The position numbers and the translations under genes were made by a program. This document shows positions 11,928-20,092 of a stretch of 64,000 nt of DNA, one piece after another (the stretch's first letter is position 1; the number at the start of each line of letters is the position of its first letter). The DNA is from Mesorhizobium sp. 131-2-1. Its GTDB lineage: Bacteria; Pseudomonadota; Alphaproteobacteria; Rhizobiales; Rhizobiaceae. The DNA lies in NCBI RefSeq assembly GCF_016756535.1, contig NZ_AP023247.1, forward strand, positions 3,534,501 through 3,598,500, written 5' to 3'. The notes under the pieces are model-generated. The model made no database searches. It was not told the origin of the DNA and worked only from the letters and a program-made list of their open reading frames with translations.

Positions 11928-12632
11928 TCAGTCCCGCAGCACCATGCGGTCGCCGCGCACGTCGAACCCCGACAGCGAGCCGATGAAGTTCATGCCGAGC
12001 AGGCTCTGGCTGAGCATGCCGGGCGCGGCGATCATGACGGGCATGCCCTTGCGCACGATGCCGCCGATCGCCACCTCTTCGGTCTTCACGGCGGCGGCGC
12101 GCGCCATGCCGTTGGCTGTCGAAACCGGTATGGTGAAGTTGAGCGCGGCCGGATTGAAGCCGGCCGCCTGGGCATCCTCCGCGGTCAGCACGATGCTGGT
12201 GGCGCCGGTGTCGACGACGGCGCGCACTGCCGCACCGTTGACCAGGATGCGCGCTTCGAAATGGCCGTTGTCGGCCTTGTCCAGCGTCACCGTGGCGTGG
12301 CCGTCCTCCACGCCCAGCGCCAACGGGCTGCCGGGGATAAGGCCCGCCGTCACCCGGCTGGCGATATCCTGCAGCTCGTAGCGGTATTGATAGCCTGCGA
12401 TCAGCGCCAGCACGATCACGGCCCAGGTGCCGAGATTGCGGGCCATGTCGCCAAGCGGCCTGCCGGAGCGCAGCAGGCCGGCGCCGATCAGCGTGCCGAA
12501 CGCGCCGAACCAGATCAGCCGGCTGAAATCGTAGTTCTCGACGCCAAACGTGCTGCCGGCCGAATCGTTGAGCATCAGGAGCAGCACGCCGGCGCCGATC
12601 ACCACTATCAGGATCCAGAACAGGCGGTTCAT
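11928..12632 (-). CDS. Retropepsin-like aspartic protease, TIGR02281 type, membrane-anchored
   Basis: The 234-residue protein has membrane segments at about 5-20, 38-58 and 72-88, then a soluble clan AA aspartic protease domain with Asp141 in VVDTGATS, the single active-site motif of retroviral-type proteases that act as dimers. Members of this family are conserved in alphaproteobacteria and face the periplasm; their substrates are not generally known. It lies 13 bases downstream of the DUF1289 gene and is likely cotranscribed with it. Confidence 0.85.
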   Translation of the reverse strand: MNRLFWILIVVIGAGVLLLMLNDSAGSTFGVENYDFSRLIWFGAFGTLIGAGLLRSGRPLGDMARNLGTWAVIVLALIAGYQYRYELQDIASRVTAGLIPGSPLALGVEDGHATVTLDKADNGHFEARILVNGAAVRAVVDTGATSIVLTAEDAQAAGFNPAALNFTIPVSTANGMARAAAVKTEEVAIGGIVRKGMPVMIAAPGMLSQSLLGMNFIGSLSGFDVRGDRMVLRD

Positions 12633-12645
12633 CGGCGTGGTCCGT

Positions 12646-12879
12646 TCACGACAGCGCGTCGCGCTCGCGCGCCATGCGGGTGCGGCGGGTTTCCCGCCGC
12701 GGCCTGCGCTCCACCGTTTCCAACCGGGCCGGCAGTTCGGCCATGACGGCGCGGCGGACCTCCGGGGTCATCCCGATCCAGGCGGCGATTTCGTCGCGCG
12801 TGCGGCCGCAGCCGAAGCAGAAGCCGGTTTTCATGTCGATCGAACAAACCAGGATGCACGGGGATTCGATGGCCGTCAT
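12646..12879 (-). CDS. DUF1289 family small cysteine-rich protein
   Basis: The 77-residue protein matches DUF1289: SPCILVCSIDMKTGFCFGC carries four cysteines in a CxxxC...CxxC-like arrangement, probably a metal or Fe-S site, followed by the family's WIGMTPEVRRAVMAELPARL. The ATG at 12879 is chosen because AAGAGAA precedes it and the family starts here; an upstream in-frame start at 12924 is less likely. It is divergent from cobT and upstream of the aspartic protease. Confidence 0.85.
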   Translation of the reverse strand: MTAIESPCILVCSIDMKTGFCFGCGRTRDEIAAWIGMTPEVRRAVMAELPARLETVERRPRRETRRTRMARERDALS

Positions 12880-13040
12880 GATGTTCTCTTGCGCTACTTC
12901 CACATGGTGCAACGCCAGGGCCAATGCAAGCCCCGGGGAATACGGCGCGCTCTGGTGTTTTCGCGGCAGTGACCGAAAGGTTGTGCCGGCGGGACAAGAC
13001 GTCTATGCCGCTCTACACCTTCAGCAACGATGTAGTCCGC

Positions 13041-14039
13041 ATGACCAGCGCATCGCCCTTCGACGATTTCCGCAACCTTCTGGCAAACCTGCCGCCGCCC
13101 GATCTGGCGGCCGAGGCGCTCGTGCGCGCGCTGTTCGCCAAGGCCGACAAACCCGGGGCCTCGCTTGGCCGCGTCGAGGACATCGCCGCTTGGCTCGCCG
13201 CCTGGAGCGGGCAGGCGCCGCCGGCGGTCAGGCGGCCGCAGGTGGCGATCTTCGCCGGCAACCATGGCGTCACCCGTCACGCCATCTCACCGCGGCCGGT
13301 GGCGGCCACCGCCAATGCGGTGGAGCTGTGCGCGGCCGGCGGAGCCGCGATCAACCAGGTCTGTATCGCCAACGACCTCGGCCTCAAGGTCTTCGACCTG
13401 GCGTTGGATGTTGCGACCGGAGACATCACCGAGGAGGCGGCGCTCGACGAACGTGGCTGCGCCGCCACCATGGCCTTCGGCATGGAGGCGGTCGCCGGCG
13501 GCGCCGATCTCATCTGCCTTGGCGATCTCGGTGTCGGCAATTCCACCATCGCCGCTGCCCTGTGCGCGGCGCTGTTGGGCGGCGCGGGCGCCGACTGGGT
13601 CGGGCCTGGATCGGGCGCCGACGCGGCGATGATGGCGCGCAAGGCCGAAGCGGTCGATCGGGCGCTCGCCTTGCACGGCGACAGCCTCGATGATCCGCTC
13701 GAAGCCTTGCGCCGTGTCGGCGGCCGTGAGTTCGCCGCGATTGCCGGCGCCATCCTGGCTGCCCGCATGCAGAAGATCCCGGTGCTGCTCGACGGGTTTG
13801 CGGCGACCGCGACGGCCGCTGTGCTGCAGGCGGTTAGCTCCGCCGCGCTCGACCATTGCCTGCTTGCCAGTCTGTCGCCGGAACCAGGGCAGGCCAGGGC
13901 GGCGGAACGGCTTGGGCTGCGGCCGCTGCTCGATCTCGGCGTCAGTCATGGCGAAGGGGTGGGGGCGGCACTCGCCGCCGGCCTCGTCAAGGCGGCGGCG
14001 CTTACCAGTTCCGGCATGGCGGCGGCGGTCAGAACCTGA
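13041..14039 (+). CDS. cobT: Nicotinate-nucleotide--dimethylbenzimidazole phosphoribosyltransferase
   Basis: CobT makes alpha-ribazole phosphate for the lower ligand of cobalamin. The 332-residue protein has the family's FAGNHGVTRH, LGDLGVGNST and the C-terminal SHGEGVGAAL that carries the catalytic-base Glu. The start at 13041 (MTSASPFDDFRNLL) matches the family; in-frame starts at 12924 and 13005 would add an unusual extension. No strong ribosome binding site is visible. The usual cobS partner is not next to it, and I see no cobalamin riboswitch box in the leader. Confidence 0.93.
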   Translation: MTSASPFDDFRNLLANLPPPDLAAEALVRALFAKADKPGASLGRVEDIAAWLAAWSGQAPPAVRRPQVAIFAGNHGVTRHAISPRPVAATANAVELCAAGGAAINQVCIANDLGLKVFDLALDVATGDITEEAALDERGCAATMAFGMEAVAGGADLICLGDLGVGNSTIAAALCAALLGGAGADWVGPGSGADAAMMARKAEAVDRALALHGDSLDDPLEALRRVGGREFAAIAGAILAARMQKIPVLLDGFAATATAAVLQAVSSAALDHCLLASLSPEPGQARAAERLGLRPLLDLGVSHGEGVGAALAAGLVKAAALTSSGMAAAVRT

Positions 14040-14040
14040 C

Positions 14041-15561
14041 CTATCGCTTGCGGGACGCCACCGCCTTGGTCGGCAGCGCCGGCAGTTCCTCCATCACCCG
14101 GCTGAGCGGGAAGATGGCGATCGCCTCGGTGCCTTCGCGCAGCTTGGAGTGAAGCTCGAATTCGCCGCCATGCATGGCAAGCAGGCCCTGCACGATCGGC
14201 AGGCCGAGACCGGTGCCTTGCTCTGCGCTCTTGATGGCAATCGACCCCTGGCCGAAGGCCGAAAGCACCACCGGGATCTCTTCTTCCGGAATGCCCGGCC
14301 CATTGTCCTTGATCGAAATGTATTGCCCGCCGCCGGCGGTCCAGCCGACGCGCACGCGAACCTCGCCACCGGACGGCGTGAACTTGATGGCGTTGGACAG
14401 AAGGTTGAGCGCGATCTGCCGCACCGCGCGCTCGTCGGCGAACAGGCGCGGCAGGGTGGTCTCAAAATCCTGGACGACGCGGATATCCTTGTTGCGCGCC
14501 TTCAGCTCCATCATGTGGCAGCAGTCCTCGACGATGTTGAGCAGCATCACCGGCTCCTCGTTGAGCTGGTAGCGGCCCGCCTCGATGCGCGACAGGTCGA
14601 GGATTTCGTTGATCAGGTCGAGCAGGTGCTGGCCGGACTCGTGCACGTCATGGGCATAGTCGCGATAGGTTGGATTGTTCATCGGCCCGAGCACTTCGTT
14701 GGCCATCACTTCGGAAAAGCCGAGGATGGCGTTGAGCGGGGTCCTCAACTCGTGGCTCATCGACGCGAGGAAGCGCGACTTGGCCAGATTGGCATCCTCG
14801 GCCCGACGCCGTGCTTCGTCCGACATCGATTTCGCCGTCTCCACCTCGGCGATCAGCGCGTCCTTTTCGGAGCGGAACGACAAAAGCATCAGCGAGGCCT
14901 GGTTGAGATTGCGCGCGACATAGCCAAAGAACGGCAGGGCGGAGACCAGCAGCGCGACCATGACCGCCTCGATCGGCAGCCACAGCCGCGCCCCGGCATA
15001 GGCGTAGACGGCGACGGGGATGGCGAAGGTCGCCAGCAGCGCGCCGCCCAGCGAGGACGCCATCACCGCGGTTGCCGCCATGGCGACCAGAAGCACCATC
15101 GCCTTGATCACCTGGAACTGATCGACCTGGCAGGTGTCGCAGCCGAACCAGGCGAACCAGGCCCAGCCCAGACCGCACAGGAAATGGCCGATCAGGAAGT
15201 CGCGCCGCGTCTGCGAGGGATCGAGCTGGGATGCCTCCGTCCGTTCCACGCGCCGGGCCATGAAGGCAACGATCGCGTAGCAAAGCAGCGTGAACAGCGC
15301 CCAGATGCCGATCTTCTTGTCGAGGCCGGCCAGCAGGCCGGTCGCGGCGATCGCCAGCACCAGGATCGGCATGGCCGTCGCGCTGACCACCATGGTGCGG
15401 GCGTGCAGTTTCAGCAGCTCGCGGTCGAAGTCGAGATTGCCGGCCTGTTGCGAAAGACGGTCGCGCGTCCTGCGCACCGCGCGCGCCACATCGCTGTTGC
15501 GATGCGGTTTCCTGCGGTCCACAATGAATTTGTCCGCTGTGTTCGAGCGTAGCAAAGGCAT
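14041..15561 (-). CDS. Membrane sensor histidine kinase, PleC/DivJ/PdhS-like
   Basis: The 506-residue protein has about six membrane segments between residues 57 and 215, a short coiled coil, then a HisKA domain with His270 in ASMSHELRTPLNAILGFSEV and a HATPase_c domain (LLSNAIKFTP, DNGPGIP, GTGLGLPIVQGL). This H-box is like that of alphaproteobacterial cell-cycle kinases PleC, DivJ and PdhS. There is no periplasmic sensor domain of size. The ATG at 15561 is preferred to a TTG at 15594. No response regulator adjoins it. It is divergent from the nuclease gene, and its stop abuts that of cobT. Confidence 0.88.
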   Translation of the reverse strand: MPLLRSNTADKFIVDRRKPHRNSDVARAVRRTRDRLSQQAGNLDFDRELLKLHARTMVVSATAMPILVLAIAATGLLAGLDKKIGIWALFTLLCYAIVAFMARRVERTEASQLDPSQTRRDFLIGHFLCGLGWAWFAWFGCDTCQVDQFQVIKAMVLLVAMAATAVMASSLGGALLATFAIPVAVYAYAGARLWLPIEAVMVALLVSALPFFGYVARNLNQASLMLLSFRSEKDALIAEVETAKSMSDEARRRAEDANLAKSRFLASMSHELRTPLNAILGFSEVMANEVLGPMNNPTYRDYAHDVHESGQHLLDLINEILDLSRIEAGRYQLNEEPVMLLNIVEDCCHMMELKARNKDIRVVQDFETTLPRLFADERAVRQIALNLLSNAIKFTPSGGEVRVRVGWTAGGGQYISIKDNGPGIPEEEIPVVLSAFGQGSIAIKSAEQGTGLGLPIVQGLLAMHGGEFELHSKLREGTEAIAIFPLSRVMEELPALPTKAVASRKR

Positions 15562-15636
15562 GCAAACTTCAATTTCTGCGCGCAGCGATTTCAATTCGTT
15601 AAGCTACGTTCGAATGATTAAGAGACTGTTTGCCAT

Positions 15637-16260
15637 ATGAGCCGTTCCTGGTCGCCAAGGCCGCGCCGGCGATACGCTCCGCAGCCGCCGCGCAGCTTGT
15701 GGCGCCGGCTTTTCGACTACGGGCTGACCATTGCGCTGCTTGGGCTGCTGATCCTGCTGGCGGCCCGCCTGGACCGCTTCGAAACGCGCAAGACCGAGGG
15801 CGCGGCCGTCGTCAATGACGGCGATTCGATCACGCTTGGCGCCGAGCGCATCCGCATGCGCGGCATCGATGCGCCGGAATATGCGCAGAGCTGCCGAAAG
15901 GATGGCGCCGACTATCCGTGCGGCAGGCTCGCGCGGCAATCGCTGGTCAAGCTGATCGCCGACCGGCCCGTCTCCTGCAGCGGCTGGCAGCGCGACCGCT
16001 ATGGCCGGCTGCTTGGCTACTGCAAAGCGGGTGGCATCGACCTCAACCGCGCCCAGGTCGAGGCCGGCTGGGCGGTGGCCTATGGTGATTTCGAGGCCGA
16101 GGAGGCCGGCGCCCGCGCCGGCAAGGCTGGCATCTGGGCCGGCACGTTCGACGAACCGCAGGACTGGCGCGATACGCATGGCCACGGACTGGTCGAAAGG
16201 AAGCATGGCTCGCTAGCGTCGATCGGCGATGCCTTGCGTGCGTTTTTCAGCTTTCGGTAA
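15637..16260 (+). CDS. Membrane-anchored thermonuclease (SNase) family protein
   Basis: The 207-residue protein has a basic N-terminus, one membrane segment (about residues 28-45) and a staphylococcal-nuclease-like domain: VVNDGDSITLG, RMRGIDAPEY, then DRYGRLLGYC and LNRAQVEAGWAVAY. The Arg and Asp residues of the family's metal and phosphate sites are present. It probably acts on nucleic acid at the cell surface. It is divergent from the histidine kinase with a 75-base gap. Confidence 0.87.
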   Translation: MSRSWSPRPRRRYAPQPPRSLWRRLFDYGLTIALLGLLILLAARLDRFETRKTEGAAVVNDGDSITLGAERIRMRGIDAPEYAQSCRKDGADYPCGRLARQSLVKLIADRPVSCSGWQRDRYGRLLGYCKAGGIDLNRAQVEAGWAVAYGDFEAEEAGARAGKAGIWAGTFDEPQDWRDTHGHGLVERKHGSLASIGDALRAFFSFR

Positions 16261-16298
16261 GGAAGTGCCATGATCGAGGTCGGATCAGGAGGAAGAGA

Positions 16299-16910
16299 AT
16301 GAAGCTGTTCGACGGTGGCCGCGCGCCCAATCCGCGCAGGGTGCGGGTTTTCCTCGCCGAGAAAGGGATCGTGGTGCCGCTGGTGCCTGTCGACATGGGC
16401 GCGCTGGAGCACAAGAAGCAGGCGGTCAGTTCGCGCAACCCGCTGCAGCGCCTGCCGGTGCTCGAGCTCGACGACGGCACCATCATCACAGAATCCGTCG
16501 CCATCTGCCGCTATTTCGAGGAACTGCACCCGGAGCCGCCTATGTTCGGGCAAGGCGCGCTCGGCAGGGCGAAAGTCGAGATGTGGCAAAGGCGCATGGA
16601 GTTCAACCTGCTCAGTTGCGTCGCGCAGGCTTTTCGCCACATCCACCCGGCGATGAAGGAATGGGAAATCCCGCAAATCCCCGAATGGGGCGAGGCCAAC
16701 AAGCCCAAGGCGGTCGAATTCCTGAAGCTGCTCGACGGCGAATTGGCAGGGCGGGAGTTCGCCGCCGGCGATACCTACTCGATCGCCGACATCACCGGGC
16801 TGATCGCCATCGATTTCATGAAGCCTGCGCGCATCAGGGTGCCGGAGGAATGCACCAATGTGCTGCGCTGGCACGCGGCGATCTCCAGCCGGCCGAGTGC
16901 GACCGCCTGA
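16299..16910 (+). CDS. Glutathione S-transferase family protein
   Basis: The 203-residue protein has a thioredoxin-fold N-terminal domain (KLFDGGRAPNPRRVRVFLAE, then RLPVLELDDGTIITESVAIC) with the cis-Pro and ESxAI glutathione-binding pattern, and an all-helical C-terminal domain. AGGAGGAAGAG is a strong ribosome binding site. It is followed after 7 bases by the uracil-DNA glycosylase gene and is likely in the same transcript. Confidence 0.92.
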   Translation: MKLFDGGRAPNPRRVRVFLAEKGIVVPLVPVDMGALEHKKQAVSSRNPLQRLPVLELDDGTIITESVAICRYFEELHPEPPMFGQGALGRAKVEMWQRRMEFNLLSCVAQAFRHIHPAMKEWEIPQIPEWGEANKPKAVEFLKLLDGELAGREFAAGDTYSIADITGLIAIDFMKPARIRVPEECTNVLRWHAAISSRPSATA

Positions 16911-16917
16911 GGCTGGG

Positions 16918-17535
16918 ATGAGCGAAGCGCTGGAGAGACTGACGGCCAGGGTCCGCGCCTGCCGCATCTGCGTCGAGGCGCCGCTCGGCCGGCCATTGCC
17001 GCACGAGCCGCGCCCGGTGCTGCGGCCGTCATCGACGGCGCGTATCCTGCTTGCCAGCCAGGCGCCGGGCACCAAGGTCCATCTGTCCGGCATGCCGTTT
17101 ACGGACGCCTCCGGCGACCGGCTGCGCAGCTGGCTCGGGGTCAGCAGCGCGGAATTCTACGACATCGAAAAATTCGCCATCGTGCCGATGGGTTTTTGCT
17201 TCCCCGGCCAGGATGCCAAGGGCGCCGACCTGCCGCCGCGCCGCGAATGCGCGCCGGCCTGGCGCGCCGAACTGATGGCGCTGATGCCGCAGATCGATCT
17301 GGTACTGACGATCGGCATCTACGCCCAGTCCTGGCACATAGGCCCCGCGCGCCGTGCCTCGCTCACCGAAACGGTCAGCAACTGGCGCGCCATATGGGAA
17401 GCGACCACCGGCCCGAAAGTGCTGCCACTGCCGCATCCGTCATGGCGCAACACCGGCTGGCTGAAGAAGAATCCATGGTTTGAAATGGATTTGCTGCCCT
17501 TCCTGAGGTCGGAAATCCGCTATCGCCTCGGTTAG
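16918..17535 (+). CDS. Uracil-DNA glycosylase family protein, probably with Fe-S cluster
   Basis: The 205-residue protein has the glycosylase motif 1 region (LLASQAPGTKVHLSG) and motif 2 (PHPSWRN). Four cysteines, Cys15 and Cys18 (RACRIC), Cys94 and Cys111, are spaced like those that bind a 4Fe-4S cluster in family 4/5 enzymes. It would remove uracil or similar bases from DNA. The ATG at 16918 lies 7 bases after the GST stop; an in-frame start at 16858 would overlap that gene. Confidence 0.85.
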   Translation: MSEALERLTARVRACRICVEAPLGRPLPHEPRPVLRPSSTARILLASQAPGTKVHLSGMPFTDASGDRLRSWLGVSSAEFYDIEKFAIVPMGFCFPGQDAKGADLPPRRECAPAWRAELMALMPQIDLVLTIGIYAQSWHIGPARRASLTETVSNWRAIWEATTGPKVLPLPHPSWRNTGWLKKNPWFEMDLLPFLRSEIRYRLG

Positions 17536-17680
17536 GCAAACAGCAAGAAATCACCCGCTTTTCGCGTGCCTGGCAGAATTTCTTTCTTGTGAAAGGCCAA
17601 AATAAAAGGGATCATAGCCAAATCATTCCTCAAAGCGCACGCCACACAAATTTGGGCGACATGCACTAACGGAGCATCCG

Positions 17681-18172
17681 ATGGACCGCCTCGACCGAAA
17701 AATTCTCCGCCTCCTGCAGGAGGACGCGACATTGGCGGTTGCCGATGTCGCCAAGAAAGTCGGCCTGTCGACCACGCCGTGCTGGCGGCGCATCCAGAAG
17801 CTGGAGGAGGAGGGCGTCATCAAGCGGCGCGTCGCCATCCTCGACCATGAGAAGGTCAATGTGCGCGTCACCGTCTTCGTCTCGATCCGCACCAATTCGC
17901 ACAGCCATGAATGGCTGCGTCGCTTCTCGGAAGTGATCCAGGAATTTCCGGAAGTGGTCGAATTCTACCGCATGAGCGGCGACGTCGACTATCTGTTGCG
18001 CGTCGTGGTGCCAGACATCGCCGCCTACGACGCGTTCTATAAGCGGCTGATCGCCAAGATCGAGATCCGCGACGTCTCGTCGTCCTTCGCCATGGAGCAG
18101 ATCAAGTACACGACCGAGATTCCGCTCGACTACATGGTGCTGGACAAGGAGTCGGGCGCGAACGCTGCCTGA
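17681..18172 (+). CDS. Lrp/AsnC family transcriptional regulator
   Basis: The 163-residue protein has an N-terminal AsnC helix-turn-helix (DRKILRLLQEDATLAVADVA, STTPCWRRIQKLEEEGVI) and a C-terminal RAM/AsnC ligand domain (MSGDVDYLLRVVVPD). These proteins respond to amino acids and control nearby or distant amino-acid genes. It stands alone and is convergent with the DUF3299 gene across a hairpin. The target is not evident from the window. Confidence 0.93.
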   Translation: MDRLDRKILRLLQEDATLAVADVAKKVGLSTTPCWRRIQKLEEEGVIKRRVAILDHEKVNVRVTVFVSIRTNSHSHEWLRRFSEVIQEFPEVVEFYRMSGDVDYLLRVVVPDIAAYDAFYKRLIAKIEIRDVSSSFAMEQIKYTTEIPLDYMVLDKESGANAA

Positions 18173-18184
18173 GCATCAAGTATC

Positions 18185-18212
18185 GCGTGGCCTTTCGCGG
18201 GAAAGGTCACGC
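18185..18212. terminator. Hairpin between convergent Lrp and DUF3299 genes
   Basis: GCGTGgCCTTT pairs with AAAGGtCACGC around a CGCGGG loop, with one mismatch. It lies 13 bases after the Lrp stop and 13 bases before the DUF3299 stop. There is no T-run of note, so the terminator role is inferred from position. Confidence 0.5.
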
Positions 18213-18224
18213 AAGCCGGTTTGC

Positions 18225-18794
18225 CTAGTTCTTCTTTTTGTTGAGGAAACTCCACGGCGAGTTGACCGGCAAGGTGACCGCGTCCGGCACCGTGTCGACG
18301 CTTGCCACCTCGGCCTTGCGCACCGTGTAGCCCGACTGGATGACCGAGACGCCGTCGAGGATGAAGAGCTGGCTCTTTTCCATGCCCGGCTTCAGCACGC
18401 CAGTGACGGACACGGGTTCATAGGCCTCCGACATCTTGTAGGGCCGGGCAGGGGTGACCAGAACGATCTGGTTGGGCGGCGGCGTCGGCATGTGACTGCA
18501 AGCGCCGGTCCACGGCACCAGCAGGAACTGGTAGACGAGGTCGCCGTCGCGATCTGTCGGCAAGGCATAGCCGGCTAATTGAATGGTCTTGTCCTGGAGA
18601 TTTAGCGACAGCGTCTCGCCGTGGTCCGGCAATTTTGCCGCGATCATCGGCAGGTTCGCGTCCTCGGCGACCGCCTGCGCCGCCGGCCGCAGGTCCTTCC
18701 AGAAGATGTGCGCGGTCTGGGCCGAGGCATCGGCGGCAATGGACACAAGCAAAGCAGCCGCTAGCGCGATGGTTGATTTCAGATGCTTGCTCAT
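18225..18794 (-). CDS. Secreted DUF3299 family protein
   Basis: The 189-residue protein has a signal peptide (KHLKSTIALAAALLVSIAADASAQ) and a domain with the DUF3299 pattern: QLAGYALPTDRDGDLVYQFLLVPWTGACSHMPTPPPNQIV. The family is periplasmic and often lies near ABC or lipoprotein genes; its function is not known to me. The ATG at 18794 follows AAAGGAAG; an upstream in-frame start at 18836 would add residues before the signal peptide. It is the last gene of a long minus-strand run. Confidence 0.8.
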   Translation of the reverse strand: MSKHLKSTIALAAALLVSIAADASAQTAHIFWKDLRPAAQAVAEDANLPMIAAKLPDHGETLSLNLQDKTIQLAGYALPTDRDGDLVYQFLLVPWTGACSHMPTPPPNQIVLVTPARPYKMSEAYEPVSVTGVLKPGMEKSQLFILDGVSVIQSGYTVRKAEVASVDTVPDAVTLPVNSPWSFLNKKKN

Positions 18795-18840
18795 TGGCCG
18801 CTTCCTTTGCACCCGAGTAAAGACGCCGCTCCCCATGGCG

Positions 18841-19419
18841 TCAACGTTCGAGCCGCATCACATGTCTGCGAGAGCCTGCTGTGCCGGTCTCGTGGAAACC
18901 GCGGGCGGCGAACATGTCGCGAAAGCCCATGAAGCGGTAGCTCGGCGCAGCCTGATCGACGGGGTAGGCCTCGACCACGCGGGCGCCCTTGGCGAAGGCG
19001 TGGTCGATGGCGGCGTCGAGTAGGGCAGGGGCGAGCCCGCCGCCGCGCAAGGCTCTCGGCACGTAGAAGCAGACAATCGACCAGACGCCCTTTTCGCTGT
19101 CGTCCTGCTGCTTTGACAGCCTGCGATAGGTCTCGCGCGGCGCGACTGAGCACCAGCCGACCGCCTTGCCGTCGACTTCGGCGATGATGCCGACGGGCGT
19201 CCCGGCCTCGATCAGCGCCATCATCATGCGCTTCTTCTCGTCGTTCTGGATGTGGTCGCGGCTGGAATGGCGCCAGGCCATGCACCAGCAATATTTCGGT
19301 GCGCCCGGCTGCCCGAAAAGCTCCTCGAAGTCCGCGCGTGTCGAGCGCGTCACCGCCGTGAAGCGGATTTCGGCGCCGTCAGCCTTTCCTGGCAGCGATC
19401 CGCTCGAGGATCTTGGCAT
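18841..19419 (-). CDS. GNAT family N-acetyltransferase
   Basis: The 192-residue protein has a GNAT fold: VGIIAEVDGKAVGWCSVAPRE, then VCFYVPRALRGGGLAPALLDAAIDHA, where RGGGLAPAL is the acetyl-CoA-binding turn (R/QxxGxG/A type). Its start overlaps the end of the AlkD-like gene by 41 bases, so the two are translated from one message. The substrate is unknown. The overlap is unusually long, and a shorter start cannot be excluded. Confidence 0.82.
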   Translation of the reverse strand: MPRSSSGSLPGKADGAEIRFTAVTRSTRADFEELFGQPGAPKYCWCMAWRHSSRDHIQNDEKKRMMMALIEAGTPVGIIAEVDGKAVGWCSVAPRETYRRLSKQQDDSEKGVWSIVCFYVPRALRGGGLAPALLDAAIDHAFAKGARVVEAYPVDQAAPSYRFMGFRDMFAARGFHETGTAGSRRHVMRLER

Positions 19420-20083
19420 TGGTCAGTTCCCTCACTGCGTCCTTGCCGATCCAGCGCGCCGTCTTGTCGGTCGACTGCGCCAGTCGTTCGGCGACAGCAA
19501 GGGCAGCCCCATGCATCTCCATCGATCGCTTGCCGATCGAACGAAGAGCCCAGTTCACGGCCTTCTTCACGAAGTTACGGCCGTCGGTAGCATGGGCTTC
19601 AATGACCGGCAGGAAGTCGAGGAAGGTCGCCGCTGGCTCTTTCTTCCGGTGGACGACCGACCAGGCCATCATGGCAAAGGCCGTGCGTCGAACGAACTCC
19701 CGTTCGTCGGCCGCGAACTCGATGATCAGTTCCCGCCAGGACTCGGTGTCGACGAAGAGATCGGAGACACCGTCAACAATGTCCCACGAATCGAAAGACG
19801 CCGCCCATTGCCTCGCATCCGCGGCCGAGAACCGCTTCGGGTCGGCCGTGACGGAAGCTATGAACTGCGCTTCCATGATACCGGTTTGCCAGAGTTCGAA
19901 GGCACGTTCATGGTTGCGCTTGATTTTCTTGGCAATCTGCCGCTGCACGCCATGCGGAATGCCGAGCGCACGTTCGATCTTGATGCCGTAGCGCAGCATG
20001 CCACGGCGATTTTCCTCCGACCCGATCGAGCGTAGATGCGCGACGATTTCGTCGGCACTGGACTGGGGCGAAAGCTCGGCCAC
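19379..20083 (-). CDS. DNA alkylation repair protein (AlkD-like HEAT repeat)
   Basis: The 234-residue protein is all-helical, with HEAT-like repeats and the AlkD-family pattern SWDIVDGVSDLF, AFAMMAWSVVHRKK and KKAVNWALRSIGKRS. AlkD proteins excise bulky cationic alkyl bases without base flipping. It starts 9 bases after the upstream dehydrogenase stop (minus strand) and overlaps the GNAT gene, so it sits inside an operon-like run. Confidence 0.85.
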   Translation of the reverse strand: MAELSPQSSADEIVAHLRSIGSEENRRGMLRYGIKIERALGIPHGVQRQIAKKIKRNHERAFELWQTGIMEAQFIASVTADPKRFSAADARQWAASFDSWDIVDGVSDLFVDTESWRELIIEFAADEREFVRRTAFAMMAWSVVHRKKEPAATFLDFLPVIEAHATDGRNFVKKAVNWALRSIGKRSMEMHGAALAVAERLAQSTDKTARWIGKDAVRELTNAKILERIAARKG

Positions 20084-20092
20084 CGCGATCCC

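Noticed and set aside
12880..13040. Possible cobalamin riboswitch before cobT
   Set aside because: I looked for the conserved B12-box type sequence and found none. The leader shows no long conserved stem set.
13690..15552. Plus-strand open frame of about 620 codons opposite the histidine kinase
   Set aside because: The kinase on the minus strand has all catalytic boxes. This frame runs out of cobT and is an antisense shadow.
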